This document shows positions 32,188 through 40,779 of a stretch of DNA of 64,000 nt, piece by piece. Below the pieces are notes generated by a model. It worked only from the letters and a program-made list of their open reading frames with translations. It was not told the origin of the DNA and did no database searches. This DNA is from Pseudomonas sp. (lineage in GTDB: Bacteria; Pseudomonadota; Gammaproteobacteria; Pseudomonadales; Pseudomonadaceae): contig NZ_JAUXMX010000061.1 in assembly GCF_030683065.1 (NCBI RefSeq), positions 62,001 to 126,000 on the forward strand, in the 5' to 3' direction. Each line of letters opens with the position of its first letter. Position 1 is the stretch's first letter. A program made the position numbers and the translations under genes.

Positions 32188-33110
32188 GGGGTTTCTCCTT
32201 CAGCCACTTGTTGCGCCAGGCTGACGTCATCGGCCAGTTGAATGGCTAATGCACGGGCCACCTGACGGTTGCCAAGTACCTTGAAATAGGCAGGGTAAGC
32301 GCTGCGCGGCCAGCTCTGCGGGGGCTGATCGAGCAGTTGTTCGAGGCTGTTCAGCCAGTCTTGCTGGTCGCTGTAAATGCTTGCCAGGCTGCCGGCGCGG
32401 ACGAAGCTGGCGCTGGGGCCGATGAGCGCGCGCTGTTGGGCGTAGCTGGTAAGCAGCAGATTTTTGGCTGTACGTGGGTTGAACAGGTCGTCATCGTTCA
32501 CACCGTACAACAGGTCGCTGCTTTGCAGCAGGGCCAGCAAGGGCCGGTTGTCACGATTATCCGGCCAGGCCTGTTCGACGATCTTGAGCCCTAGAGGCGC
32601 GGCGGCATGGCGCAGTTCGTCGAGCAGGAACTGGCTGTGCTGATCGTAGAGCACGCCGATCCGTTGCGCTTGGGGCAAGAGCAAGCGCGTCAGGCGCAGT
32701 TGGCGGGTGGGTGCCGGATCGCTCCAGAGCAGGCTGAGCTGTGCCGGGCGGTGATTGCCGAGGCGCTCTTGGGCATCTACTCGACTGATTCGCAGGATTA
32801 GGGTCGGCGGGCCTGCGGGTGTGCTCAGGCGCCATTCGAGAGCTTGCAGGTCGAGCAGGATCAGGCGCGTGTCGTCGGGGATTTGCTCGGGATTTGGCAA
32901 TTCTGCCAGCGGCCGGAACTGCACCCGATCGTGGGGGCGCATATCCGCCAGCGCGGCGCTGAACGCGCGGATGGACGGGTTGTCATCAGCGCCGCTTATG
33001 AGGATCTCGGCCGCCCGCAGCGGGCCACTGCATAGCAGGCAGCAAACCAGAAGCCAGTGGCGCATCCATAAAGACCGCTTGGAACTCATCCGTGAGAGGG
33101 GGTATTGCAT
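32184..33110 (-). CDS. ABC-type periplasmic substrate-binding-like protein
   Basis: A 308-residue exported protein with a signal peptide (MRHWLLVCCLLCSGPLRAAEI after an N-terminal extension). The sequence fits the ABC_sub_bind (DUF534-like) family, a periplasmic-binding-protein fold: RIGVLYDQHSQFLLDELRHAAAPLGLKI and SSDLLYGVNDDDLFNPRTAKNLLLTSYAQQRALIGPSASFVRAGSLASIYSD are characteristic. No ABC permease or ATPase is nearby. Its stop overlaps the hybrid kinase start (ATGA) and its ATG lies one base after the TonB-receptor stop, so all three are one transcription unit. It probably feeds ligand information to the kinase. ATGs eight or sixteen codons in are alternative starts. Confidence 0.8.
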   Translation of the reverse strand: MQYPLSRMSSKRSLWMRHWLLVCCLLCSGPLRAAEILISGADDNPSIRAFSAALADMRPHDRVQFRPLAELPNPEQIPDDTRLILLDLQALEWRLSTPAGPPTLILRISRVDAQERLGNHRPAQLSLLWSDPAPTRQLRLTRLLLPQAQRIGVLYDQHSQFLLDELRHAAAPLGLKIVEQAWPDNRDNRPLLALLQSSDLLYGVNDDDLFNPRTAKNLLLTSYAQQRALIGPSASFVRAGSLASIYSDQQDWLNSLEQLLDQPPQSWPRSAYPAYFKVLGNRQVARALAIQLADDVSLAQQVAEGETP

Positions 33111-33111
33111 C

Positions 33112-35247
33112 CTAAAACTCTAGCTCCGCGCTGAAATACAGCAGGTTTCGTTCGTCGTAGTTGTTTTCTTGCCAGCTCAGCGGTTCATCGTCGAGGCGTT
33201 GTTGCATCACCCCAGCCAGTTCCAAGGCTGCGCTGCCAATGGCAATGCGTTTGGCCACACGCAAATCCAATCGTTCGAAACGGTATTGATTGAGTTGGTC
33301 GGCGCCGTAATAGAACAATGCGCTCGACCAACCCTGGCCCCAGTCGCGCAACCAGCCGGCCGAGCCGCTGTTGCGTGGCGTAAGGCGCCGATCGATGCGG
33401 TGGCTGGCGTCGTAATCAATGTAGGCGTAGCCGAGGCGCAGGCGGTCGCGTATGCCCAGTTGCCAGTTCAACTCGCTCTCGGCACCTTTCAAGCGCAGGT
33501 GATTGTTGTTGGTAGGTGCGAATTGATAAACCTTGAGTGGTTCGCTGATCATGTTGTCGATTTCGTCATAAAACAGTTTGACGTCGAGGGTTAGTCCGAT
33601 GTTGCTGAAATGACCGTTGTAACCGACTTCGCGCGAGCGCATGACCTCCTGCTCAAGGTTGCCAGGGCCTGACGCCTTGGCGAAATAGTAGGCCTCGCTT
33701 TGGCCGAGCGCCGCCGGGCGCAGGTCGCGCACACGGTATTGCCAGTGTGCATGGTTCTCGAACATATCCGGCGTGCGCACCGCTTCGGAATACACCGCAC
33801 GCAGGCCGTGGGCGGGGGTGATCAGGTAGTTGAGCGCCAGGCGTGGTGACAGCGAGGGGTTTTGCGTGCTGGCGTCCTCGAGCATCGCGCCGCCTTGTAG
33901 CAGCCAGTGTTGGTCAACGCGCCATTCGAACTGACTGAACAAGCTCCAGGTGTCTCGTTTGAGTTCGCCATTAAGGTAGGTCTCGGATTCGGCGCGGTCG
34001 TGGCGGTAGCTTAGTCCGCTGACCAGGCGCAGGTCATCGGAGATGCTGAAGGTGTCCTGGATTTCCAGATCGAAGCGGTTTTCGCGAGCGTCTTCGTTGA
34101 TCAGGCCGCAGGCGTGGTTAAACCCCGTCGGGTTAAGCGCTGAAGGGGACTGCGCAAGAATTGCCGCTATCTCAGCCTTTTGTGCGTCTGTACCGGGGAG
34201 CGGTAGGTTTTTCTTGATTGCGTCTGCGGTCGCCAGTACATAGCCGGGGTTGCGGCTCCAAAGATCACGCAAGCCTGGGCTGAAAGCCAGCTGACCCTCG
34301 CAAGCCCGCCATTGGCGCAGGCGCTCCCATTGCTGCAGGTTGGTCTGTACGTAAAGACTGTGCGCAGGGTTGAGGTCGAGGTTCCAGCGCAGGCTGGTGG
34401 CAAAGTCACGGGCGCGTACGTCAGAGTCGCTGGCCTGCTCCCAGGGCTGCGCGGCGATCGGGAAGATGGATTCGTAGCGATTGTCGACCTGGTTAGTGCC
34501 TTCCTTGAGCGCTAATTGCCAGTCTATTGACTGGGTCGCGCCGAGTTCCTGGCTGATGCTCAGGTTGAGTCGATTGAGGCGTTTGCTGTCGCGAAAGTTG
34601 TTGTTTTCGCCGTCATGGTCAAAACCATCATCGTGTAGACCCGAGAGTGACAGGCGCATGTCACCGTTATCCCAGCCCAGCCCATGGCTGGCATACCAGT
34701 CGTCGATGCCGCGTTGGCCGCGTGTGTGTTTCAGGCGTGTGCCATGGCTGTCGCGTGGCGCGCGGGTGAGAATGTTGATCACGGCCATCAGCGCGTTGGC
34801 GCCGTAGCTGACGGTGTTCGGGCCGCGGAATACCTCGATGCGGTCGATGTCTTCGATGGCCACGGGGATGTCGCCCCAGTCGACCTGGGCGAAACCTGCG
34901 CGATATACCGAACGGCCATCCACCAGCACTTGCAGGCGCCGGGCCTGGTTGGCGCTGCTCCCATGGTAATTGACGGTACTCAGGTTCCCGCTTTGTGGCA
35001 CCACTTGCATGCCGGGCACCAGGCGCAACAGCTCCGGAATGCTGCGTGCGCCACTGGCTTTGATCAAGGCGCTGTCGAGCACCGTGACGCTGCCCGGAAC
35101 CGCCGCTGGCGACTGCTTCAGGCGCGTAGCAGTCAGTATTTCTGGCATGGCGTGGTGGTTGTCGAACAGGTCATTGCCCAGCACTTCGCCGGTGGCCATT
35201 AATGCCAGCAGCGCCAGGGGGAGTGAGGCACGGGTGTTGTTAGCCAC
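33112..35247 (-). CDS. TonB-dependent outer-membrane receptor
   Basis: A 711-residue outer-membrane receptor. A GTG start with AAGG upstream gives a signal peptide (residues 1-24). The plug domain follows (PEILTATRLKQSPAAVPGSVTVLD ... RSIPELLRLVPGMQVV ... VLVDGRSVY ... IEDIDRIEVFRGPNTVSYGANALMAVINI, about 35-160). A 22-strand barrel is expected from about 170, and the protein ends in YFSAELEF with the terminal aromatic Phe used by outer-membrane barrels. Substrate class is unclear; the plug resembles the colicin I/vitamin B12-type group. It is the first gene of an operon with a binding protein and a hybrid kinase. No N-terminal signalling extension for a sigma/anti-sigma pair is seen. Confidence 0.92.
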   Translation of the reverse strand: MANNTRASLPLALLALMATGEVLGNDLFDNHHAMPEILTATRLKQSPAAVPGSVTVLDSALIKASGARSIPELLRLVPGMQVVPQSGNLSTVNYHGSSANQARRLQVLVDGRSVYRAGFAQVDWGDIPVAIEDIDRIEVFRGPNTVSYGANALMAVINILTRAPRDSHGTRLKHTRGQRGIDDWYASHGLGWDNGDMRLSLSGLHDDGFDHDGENNNFRDSKRLNRLNLSISQELGATQSIDWQLALKEGTNQVDNRYESIFPIAAQPWEQASDSDVRARDFATSLRWNLDLNPAHSLYVQTNLQQWERLRQWRACEGQLAFSPGLRDLWSRNPGYVLATADAIKKNLPLPGTDAQKAEIAAILAQSPSALNPTGFNHACGLINEDARENRFDLEIQDTFSISDDLRLVSGLSYRHDRAESETYLNGELKRDTWSLFSQFEWRVDQHWLLQGGAMLEDASTQNPSLSPRLALNYLITPAHGLRAVYSEAVRTPDMFENHAHWQYRVRDLRPAALGQSEAYYFAKASGPGNLEQEVMRSREVGYNGHFSNIGLTLDVKLFYDEIDNMISEPLKVYQFAPTNNNHLRLKGAESELNWQLGIRDRLRLGYAYIDYDASHRIDRRLTPRNSGSAGWLRDWGQGWSSALFYYGADQLNQYRFERLDLRVAKRIAIGSAALELAGVMQQRLDDEPLSWQENNYDERNLLYFSAELEF

Positions 35248-35441
35248 GCTGCGGCCTTGTTCGAGGTGGGGGGCGGCATGTTAACCGAGCTGTAAGGTTT
35301 TTTCAGTCGGTGCAGGCACGCTTGAGTGTATTTCTGCCAGTGTGCGCAAGGCGCGGGTCCCAGCTAAAAGCTGGCCGCCGCCACCTCGGGCCGTATAATG
35401 CACGCAGACTGCCATTGTGCATGGCCCAAAACGGATACTTT

Positions 35442-36464
35442 ATGACTGAGCAGCAACCCATAGCCGTCCTTGGTGGCGGTAGCTTTGGTACCGCAATTGC
35501 GAACCTGCTGGCGGAGAATGGTCAGCATGTATTGCATTGGATGCGCGACCCGGATCAGGTTGAAGCGATCCTTGCTACCCGCGAAAACCCGCGCTACCTC
35601 AAAGGGGTGAAAATCCACCCCGGTGTCGAGCCGCTGACTGATCTGGCTGCCACCTTGAGTGCGTGTCTACTGGTATTTGTCGCCCTGCCTTCCAGTGCCT
35701 TGCGTCAGGCGCTGCAGCCGGTGGCCGAGCAACTCAGTGGCAAGTTGCTGGTCAGCACCACTAAAGGCATCGAGGCGAATGGTTTCAAGCTGATGAGTCA
35801 GGTTCTTGAGGAGATCGTCCCGCAGGCACGTATCGGCGTATTGTCCGGGCCGAATCTGGCCCGAGAAGTCGCCGAACACGCGCTGACTGCTTCGGTGATC
35901 GCCAGCGAGGATGAAGAGCTGTGCCTGCGGGTTCAAGAAGCCCTGCATGGCCGGACTTTTCGTGTGTATGCCAGTGGCGACCGCTTCGGTGTCGAACTGG
36001 GCGGCGCACTGAAGAATGTCTACGCAATCATCGCCGGCATGGCCTCAGCCATGGGCATGGGCGAGAACACTCGCAGCATGCTGATCACCCGTGCGTTGGC
36101 GGAAATGACCCGCTTTGCCGTGCAGTTGGGTGCTAATCCGATGACCTTCCTCGGCCTGGCCGGGGTGGGTGACCTGATTGTCACCTGCTCGTCAGCCAAA
36201 AGCCGGAACTATCAGGTTGGTTTCGCCTTGGGCGAGGGCTTGACTCTGGAGGACGCAGTGGAGCGTTTGGGCGAGGTGGCGGAGGGGGTGAATACCATCA
36301 AGGTACTCAAGGCCAAGGCTGAGGAATTGCAGATATACATGCCGCTGGTCGCGGGATTGCATGCCATCCTGTTCGAGGGCCGCACGTTGAATCAGGTGAT
36401 TGAGGCGCTGATGCTTGCCGAGCCCAAGACTGACGTCGATTTCATCCCCACCACGGGTTTCTGA
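35442..36464 (+). CDS. gpsA: Glycerol-3-phosphate dehydrogenase [NAD(P)+]
   Basis: A 340-residue cytosolic enzyme that reduces dihydroxyacetone phosphate to sn-glycerol 3-phosphate for phospholipid synthesis. The ATG at 35442 (MTEQQPIAVLGGG) has GGAT seven bases upstream; upstream in-frame codons lack similarity. The dinucleotide motif GGGSFGTA is at 11-18. The catalytic lysine region GVELGGALKNVYAIIAGM and the signature LAGVGDLIVTCSSAKSRNYQVG are intact. It is divergent from the TonB-receptor operon and followed closely by a DUF4389 gene and sixA, an order I recall from PAO1 (PA1614 region). Confidence 0.96.
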   Translation: MTEQQPIAVLGGGSFGTAIANLLAENGQHVLHWMRDPDQVEAILATRENPRYLKGVKIHPGVEPLTDLAATLSACLLVFVALPSSALRQALQPVAEQLSGKLLVSTTKGIEANGFKLMSQVLEEIVPQARIGVLSGPNLAREVAEHALTASVIASEDEELCLRVQEALHGRTFRVYASGDRFGVELGGALKNVYAIIAGMASAMGMGENTRSMLITRALAEMTRFAVQLGANPMTFLGLAGVGDLIVTCSSAKSRNYQVGFALGEGLTLEDAVERLGEVAEGVNTIKVLKAKAEELQIYMPLVAGLHAILFEGRTLNQVIEALMLAEPKTDVDFIPTTGF

Positions 36465-36489
36465 CCCGCCACTTAGCAAGGAGATTTTC

Positions 36490-36837
36490 ATGAGCGAAGA
36501 GCCCAAAGAGCTGGAACGCGAGTCCATTCTGCTGCGGATTCTCTGGATGGTCGTGTTTCTGATTGTCTGGCAGTTGGCTGAGCTGGTACTCGGTGCCGTG
36601 GTCTTGCTGCAGTTGGGCTACCGGCTCTTTTATGGTGCGCCAAGTGCCAGCTTGCTCGGATTTGGTGACAGCTTGAGCCAGTACCTGGCGCAGATTGGCC
36701 GGTTCGGCACCTTCAATAGCGAAGAAAAACCATGGCCATTTGCCGACTGGCCGACGCCGCAAGCCCCCCAAGGGCAAGCGCCGCACAGTGTGCCGCCGGC
36801 TCCGCATCCGGTGCGAGACGAAGAGCCGAAATTGTGA
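36490..36837 (+). CDS. DUF4389 membrane protein
   Basis: A 115-residue protein with a good ribosome site (AAGGAG) and an ATG 25 bases after gpsA. One long hydrophobic stretch (LLRILWMVVFLIVWQLAELVLGAVVLLQLGYRLF, about 14-47) forms one or two membrane helices. It matches the DUF4389 family, usually a short membrane protein. The C-terminal 40 residues are Pro/Gln rich and end in charged residues, probably cytosolic and disordered. Its function is unknown. It is likely cotranscribed with gpsA and sixA. Confidence 0.85.
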   Translation: MSEEPKELERESILLRILWMVVFLIVWQLAELVLGAVVLLQLGYRLFYGAPSASLLGFGDSLSQYLAQIGRFGTFNSEEKPWPFADWPTPQAPQGQAPHSVPPAPHPVRDEEPKL

Positions 36838-36847
36838 GGGTTAGTCA

Positions 36848-37312
36848 GTGAGGTTGTGGTTACTGCGCCACGGCGAGGCCGAAGTTCAGGCGCGCAGCGA
36901 TGCCGAGCGCGCCTTGACCTCGCGCGGTCGTCAGGAGGTTCGCCAGGCAGCGGTGCAGCTGGAGGGGCGCGTGCTTGGTGCGATCCTGGTCAGCCCTTAT
37001 GTGCGGGCACAACAAACCGCCGCGTTGGTGTGCAGCGCCCTGGGTTTCACGGGGAGGGTCGATACAGTGCCCTGGCTTACGCCCGACAGTGATCCTCGCG
37101 AAGCCCTGCGCCAGCTCGATCAGTACCCTCAAGGCGAGCTCTTGTTGGTGACCCATCAGCCGCTGGTCGGTGCATTGGCCGGCCTGCTGATCCATGGTCA
37201 TCGTCAGCAGGCCGTGCCAATGCACACCGCCAGCCTCGCCGAGCTGGAGGGTGAGGTGCTGGCCGCCGGCTTGATGGAATTACTGGCCTTGGTGCATCCG
37301 CAGCACGGCTGA
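36848..37312 (+). CDS. sixA: Phosphohistidine phosphatase SixA
   Basis: A 154-residue histidine-phosphatase-fold enzyme. A GTG start at 36848 follows GAGGG. The catalytic LRHGEAE places the nucleophile His8 at the extreme N-terminus, and the second catalytic His lies in LLVTHQPLVGALAG. E. coli SixA removes phosphate from histidine phosphotransfer domains, notably NPr of the nitrogen phosphotransferase system. The gene starts ten bases after the DUF4389 gene, so it is the third member of the gpsA operon. Length is normal for the family. A paralogous nucleotide or sugar phosphatase role cannot be excluded. Confidence 0.92.
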   Translation: MRLWLLRHGEAEVQARSDAERALTSRGRQEVRQAAVQLEGRVLGAILVSPYVRAQQTAALVCSALGFTGRVDTVPWLTPDSDPREALRQLDQYPQGELLLVTHQPLVGALAGLLIHGHRQQAVPMHTASLAELEGEVLAAGLMELLALVHPQHG

Positions 37313-37372
37313 AGATGAACTACACAGCGAAACATTTCTTCACTTGCAGCCTGCCTTTGTGCGTGGAATAGT

Positions 37373-37396
37373 CCAACCAAGCAATTGCTTGGTTGG
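37373..37396. promoter_or_regulatory. Perfect 24-bp palindromic operator upstream of the acyl-CoA synthetase
   Basis: CCAACCAAGCAA is followed immediately by its exact reverse complement. The centre lies about 42 bases upstream of the GTG start of the acyl-CoA synthetase, where a repressor site would be expected. Such perfect palindromes are typical TetR- or related-repressor operators. The regulator is not in the immediate vicinity. Confidence 0.7.
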
Positions 37397-37426
37397 CTCC
37401 ACAAAAACAACAAAGGAGAATGCCCT

Positions 37427-39094
37427 GTGGTCGATGCTATCCGCTTGCCGCTGCAAATGTTTTACCAACGTGAAACCCAGCACCCGAATAAGCCCTATAT
37501 GGTGCAGCCGTTACCTGGCGGACAGCTGGAGGCATTGAGCTGGGCCGATGTCGGTGAGCAAGCTCGCCGCGGTGCTAACTGGTTGCGCGCCCGGGAACTG
37601 TCGCCCGGTAGCCGCATTGCGATCATCTCCAAAAACTGTGCGCACTGGATCATTGCCGACCTGGCGATCTGGATGGCCGGGCATGTCTCGGTGCCGCTGT
37701 ACCCGAACCTGACCGCCGAGTCGGTGCGCCAGGTACTCGAGCATTCCGAGGCAGCGCTGGTGTTCATCGGCAAGCTGGACGACTGGCCGAACATGGCGCC
37801 AGGGGTGCCTGCTGATCTGCCAACTATCGGCTTGCCGCTACGCCCGGCAGGGCAGTTCAGTTACGTTTGGGACGATTTGCAAGCGTGTACGCCGATTCAG
37901 GACAACCCCATGCCTGCGGCCGATCAGTTGGCCACTATCATTTATACCTCCGGCACTACCGGCACGCCGAAAGGGGTGATGCACAATTTCAGCAACCTCG
38001 GGTTTGCCGCCAGCCATGCGACCGAGCTGTTCGGCGTCGGTGAAGATGATCGGGTGCTGTCTTACCTGCCGCTGTGTCATGTGGCCGAGCGGATGTTCGT
38101 CGAGATGGCATCGATCTACGCTGGGCAAACGGTATTCTTTGCCGAAAGCCTGGAGACCTTTCTCGAGGATCTCAAGCGTGCCCGGCCGACGGTGATATTC
38201 GGGGTGCCGCGGATCTGGACCAAGTTCCAGATGGGGGTTTACAGCAAGATGCCGGCGGCAAGGCTCGACTTCTTGCTCAAGCTGCCGCTGATCGGGCGTC
38301 TGGTTGGCAGGAAGGTGCTTGCCGGCCTTGGCCTGGACGCGGTGCGCTATGCGCTGTCTGGCGCCGCGCCCGTCCCCGAAGCGCTACTCAGCTGGTACAA
38401 GCGCCTGGGTCTGGATGTGCTTGAGGTCTACGGCATGACCGAGAACTGTGGCTATTCCCATGTTGGTCGGCCAGGGAAGTTCAAACAAGGCTGGATTGGT
38501 CAGAACAGCCCCGGCGTGGAGGTGCGCATCGCCGAGGATGGTGAGGTGCAGGTGCGCAGCGGCGCGACCATGCAGGGCTATTACAAGGACCCGCAGAAAA
38601 CTGCGGAAACTATCACCGCCGACGGCTTCTTGCGTACCGGCGATAAGGGCGAGCAGGACGCCGAAGGCAATTTGCGCCTGACCGGGCGGATCAAGGAAAT
38701 TTTCAAGACCAGCAAGGGTAAATATGTTGCCCCGGCGCCGATTGAAAACCGTCTGGCCGTGCACCCGCGTATCGAGCAGGTGTGCGTGGTTGGCGATGGC
38801 ATGGCCCAGCCTATGGCCTTGTGCGTGCTTTCCGAGGTCGGTCGGCTGGAAGTCGTCCGCGGCTCCCGTGGCGACTTGGAAAACAGCCTGAAGAGGCTGC
38901 TTGAACAGGTCAACCTGGATCTCGACAAGCACGAGCGGTTGCAGCGCCTGGTCTTGGTCAAGGAAGTCTGGGCGGTGGACAACGGCTTTCTCACCCCGAC
39001 CCTGAAGATCAAACGCACGGTAGTTGAGGGCGTCTACGGGCCGCACTTCGCCGACTGGGTCGAGCGCCACGAAACGGTGCTGTGGCACGAGTAA
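37427..39094 (+). CDS. AMP-binding acyl-CoA synthetase (long-chain type)
   Basis: A 555-residue ANL-superfamily adenylate-forming enzyme that activates a fatty acid with ATP and transfers it to CoA. The GTG start at 37427 is chosen because AAAGGAG precedes it by eight bases; in-frame upstream codons run through the operator. The P-loop-like motif IIYTSGTTGTPKG is at 171-183. Later motifs are YGMTENCG, TGDKGEQD and the lysine region GRIKEIFKTSKGKYVAPAPIE, which is FACS-type. A palindromic operator lies just upstream. It fits the PA1617 position, with a thioesterase gene next along the same strand. Confidence 0.93.
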   Translation: MVDAIRLPLQMFYQRETQHPNKPYMVQPLPGGQLEALSWADVGEQARRGANWLRARELSPGSRIAIISKNCAHWIIADLAIWMAGHVSVPLYPNLTAESVRQVLEHSEAALVFIGKLDDWPNMAPGVPADLPTIGLPLRPAGQFSYVWDDLQACTPIQDNPMPAADQLATIIYTSGTTGTPKGVMHNFSNLGFAASHATELFGVGEDDRVLSYLPLCHVAERMFVEMASIYAGQTVFFAESLETFLEDLKRARPTVIFGVPRIWTKFQMGVYSKMPAARLDFLLKLPLIGRLVGRKVLAGLGLDAVRYALSGAAPVPEALLSWYKRLGLDVLEVYGMTENCGYSHVGRPGKFKQGWIGQNSPGVEVRIAEDGEVQVRSGATMQGYYKDPQKTAETITADGFLRTGDKGEQDAEGNLRLTGRIKEIFKTSKGKYVAPAPIENRLAVHPRIEQVCVVGDGMAQPMALCVLSEVGRLEVVRGSRGDLENSLKRLLEQVNLDLDKHERLQRLVLVKEVWAVDNGFLTPTLKIKRTVVEGVYGPHFADWVERHETVLWHE

Positions 39095-39150
39095 CCAGTG
39101 GCGAGTGTCACGTCAGTTGACCCGTGACGCGACACTCGCCGCCTTTCTTA

Positions 39151-39352
39151 AGGCTATGTACCAGTTAAGCGTTGTCTCGGTGCTTGGAGGAGTACAGCGC
39201 TACTTGCAATTGCAAAGGCCGCAATGTGTAGGGTGCGCTGTGCGCACCAACTCAGACGGCAAATTGCTGGTGCGCACGGCGCACCCTACGGCCTCAGGCC
39301 CTCTCACGCTCAGCGGCGAAGCTGAACGCAACAGGCTATTGGTACATAGCCT
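39151..39352. mobile_element. 202-bp MITE-like element with 6-bp target duplication
   Basis: AGGCTATGTACCA at the left end and its exact complement TGGTACATAGCCT at the right end form perfect 13-bp terminal repeats. TTCTTA is duplicated at both flanks (39145-39150 and 39353-39358). Inside is a 21-bp inverted repeat (GTAGGGTGCGC... at 39228-39248 and its complement at 39269-39289, one mismatch). It encodes no protein. A worn relative lies at 13.4-13.6 kb. It sits just before the thioesterase gene and separates it from the acyl-CoA synthetase gene. Confidence 0.75.
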
Positions 39353-39378
39353 TTCTTAAACCGAAAGAAGGATTTCCC

Positions 39379-39825
39379 ATGAGCCTGTGGCGCCAGATTC
39401 CGGATATCGAACAGCTTAACGCGACCTTGAGCAATACCATCGGCGAGCAGTTGGACATTCGTTTCGAGTCCTTCGATAACGACTCAATGAGTGCCAGCAT
39501 GGTGGTCGATCCGCGCACTCATCAGCCCTACGGCCTGCTACACGGCGGCGCATCAGTAGTGCTGGCGGAAACCCTCGGCTCCACCGCCAGTTATCTGTGC
39601 ATCGATAGCAGTCGGTTTTACTGCGTCGGTCTGGAGATCAACGCCAATCACCTGCGCGGTCTGCGCAGTGGGCGGGTTACTGCGGTGGCGCGCGCCGTGC
39701 ATCTGGGGCGTACCACGCATGTCTGGGATATTCGCCTGAGCGGCGAAGATGGCAAAGTCAGCTGCATCTCACGGCTGACCATGGCCATTGTGCCTCTGAG
39801 TGAAAACGGCCCGGCGCAACGCTAA
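39379..39825 (+). CDS. Hotdog-fold acyl-CoA thioesterase (PaaI/YdiI-like)
   Basis: A 148-residue hotdog-fold thioesterase with a GAAGGA ribosome site. The active-site helix carries the HGGASVVLAETLGS motif, with His55 and the catalytic-type Glu64 found in the EntH/YdiI and 4-hydroxybenzoyl-CoA thioesterase (Arthrobacter type) group. It should hydrolyse acyl- or aryl-CoA esters in the cytosol, with the true substrate unknown. It is read with the preceding acyl-CoA synthetase, so CoA-ester formation and release may be linked, although a short mobile element lies between. It corresponds in position and length to PA1618 of PAO1. Confidence 0.92.
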   Translation: MSLWRQIPDIEQLNATLSNTIGEQLDIRFESFDNDSMSASMVVDPRTHQPYGLLHGGASVVLAETLGSTASYLCIDSSRFYCVGLEINANHLRGLRSGRVTAVARAVHLGRTTHVWDIRLSGEDGKVSCISRLTMAIVPLSENGPAQR

Positions 39826-39972
39826 AGCTGCGCCGCGGCAGGCCCGACTGGGCGCGCTGGCGTGGCTCCCCTTGGGTTTGGCCATAGTGCCGTCATTCAT
39901 TGGCCGATTCGTCATTGCCGTGCTGGCGTTGCTGCCGGACAATCCCCGGATAATTTCGCTAAAGCTGCCGCC

Positions 39973-40779
39973 ATGACTCAGCCCGTGTTTTTCGCTCATG
40001 CCAATGGCTTTCCCTCGGCCACCTACGGCAAGTTGTTCGCCGCGCTGGCTCCCGAGTACGGGGTGCTGCATTTGCCGCAACACGCTCACGACCCGCGCTT
40101 TCCGGTGAATGACAACTGGGGCAACCTGGTTGATGAGCTGGTGCATCACCTTGAACAACGCGATGAGCCGGTATGGGGCGTCGGTCACTCGCTTGGCGGT
40201 GTGCTGCATTACCATGCGGCGCTGCAGCGTCCGGAGTTGTATCGCGGGGTGGTGATGCTCGACTCGCCGGTATTGACCCTGGCCGACCGCATCGTGATTC
40301 GCGCCGCCAAGCGCTTTGGTTTTATCGACCGTATCACTCCGGCCGGACGCACCCTGGGCCGACGTGAAGAGTTCGCTGACTTGATCGAGGCGCGCAGCTA
40401 TTTCGCGGCCAAGAGCCTGTTTCGGCGCTTCGATCCGGAATGCCTGGATGCCTATCTGCAGCATGGCCTGCACGGCAGTGGACAGAAGCTGCGCCTGCGT
40501 TTCGATGCAGCCACTGAAATCAGTATCTACCGCAGCGTGCCGCATATCAGCCCGGGTCGCCCGCAACAGTTGCAGGTACCGCTTGCCATGATTCGCGGTC
40601 GTCAAAGCCGGGTCGTGCTGCCGCATCATGCACGCCTGATTCGGCGCATGGCCAAGGGTGAATACCTGACCCTGCCCGGCGGGCACATGTTTCCCCTGGA
40701 ACGGCCTCAGGACACTGCCGAGCTGCTGCGCTCGCTGTTCAAACGCTGGTCCGGTCAATCTGTTGAGGTATCTGCATGA
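39973..40779 (+). CDS. Alpha/beta hydrolase
   Basis: A 268-residue alpha/beta-hydrolase-fold enzyme. The first in-frame ATG with family likeness is at 39973 (MTQPVFFAHANGFPS). A ribosome site is weak. The nucleophile elbow is GVGHSLGGVLH (Ser73), an oxyanion region is HANGFPSATY, and the catalytic His lies in LPGGHMFPLE near residue 238. It lacks a signal peptide, so it is cytosolic. The substrate is unknown; esters are likely. Its stop overlaps the next hydrolase gene (ATGA), which is a paralogous-type arrangement. Confidence 0.88.
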   Translation: MTQPVFFAHANGFPSATYGKLFAALAPEYGVLHLPQHAHDPRFPVNDNWGNLVDELVHHLEQRDEPVWGVGHSLGGVLHYHAALQRPELYRGVVMLDSPVLTLADRIVIRAAKRFGFIDRITPAGRTLGRREEFADLIEARSYFAAKSLFRRFDPECLDAYLQHGLHGSGQKLRLRFDAATEISIYRSVPHISPGRPQQLQVPLAMIRGRQSRVVLPHHARLIRRMAKGEYLTLPGGHMFPLERPQDTAELLRSLFKRWSGQSVEVSA

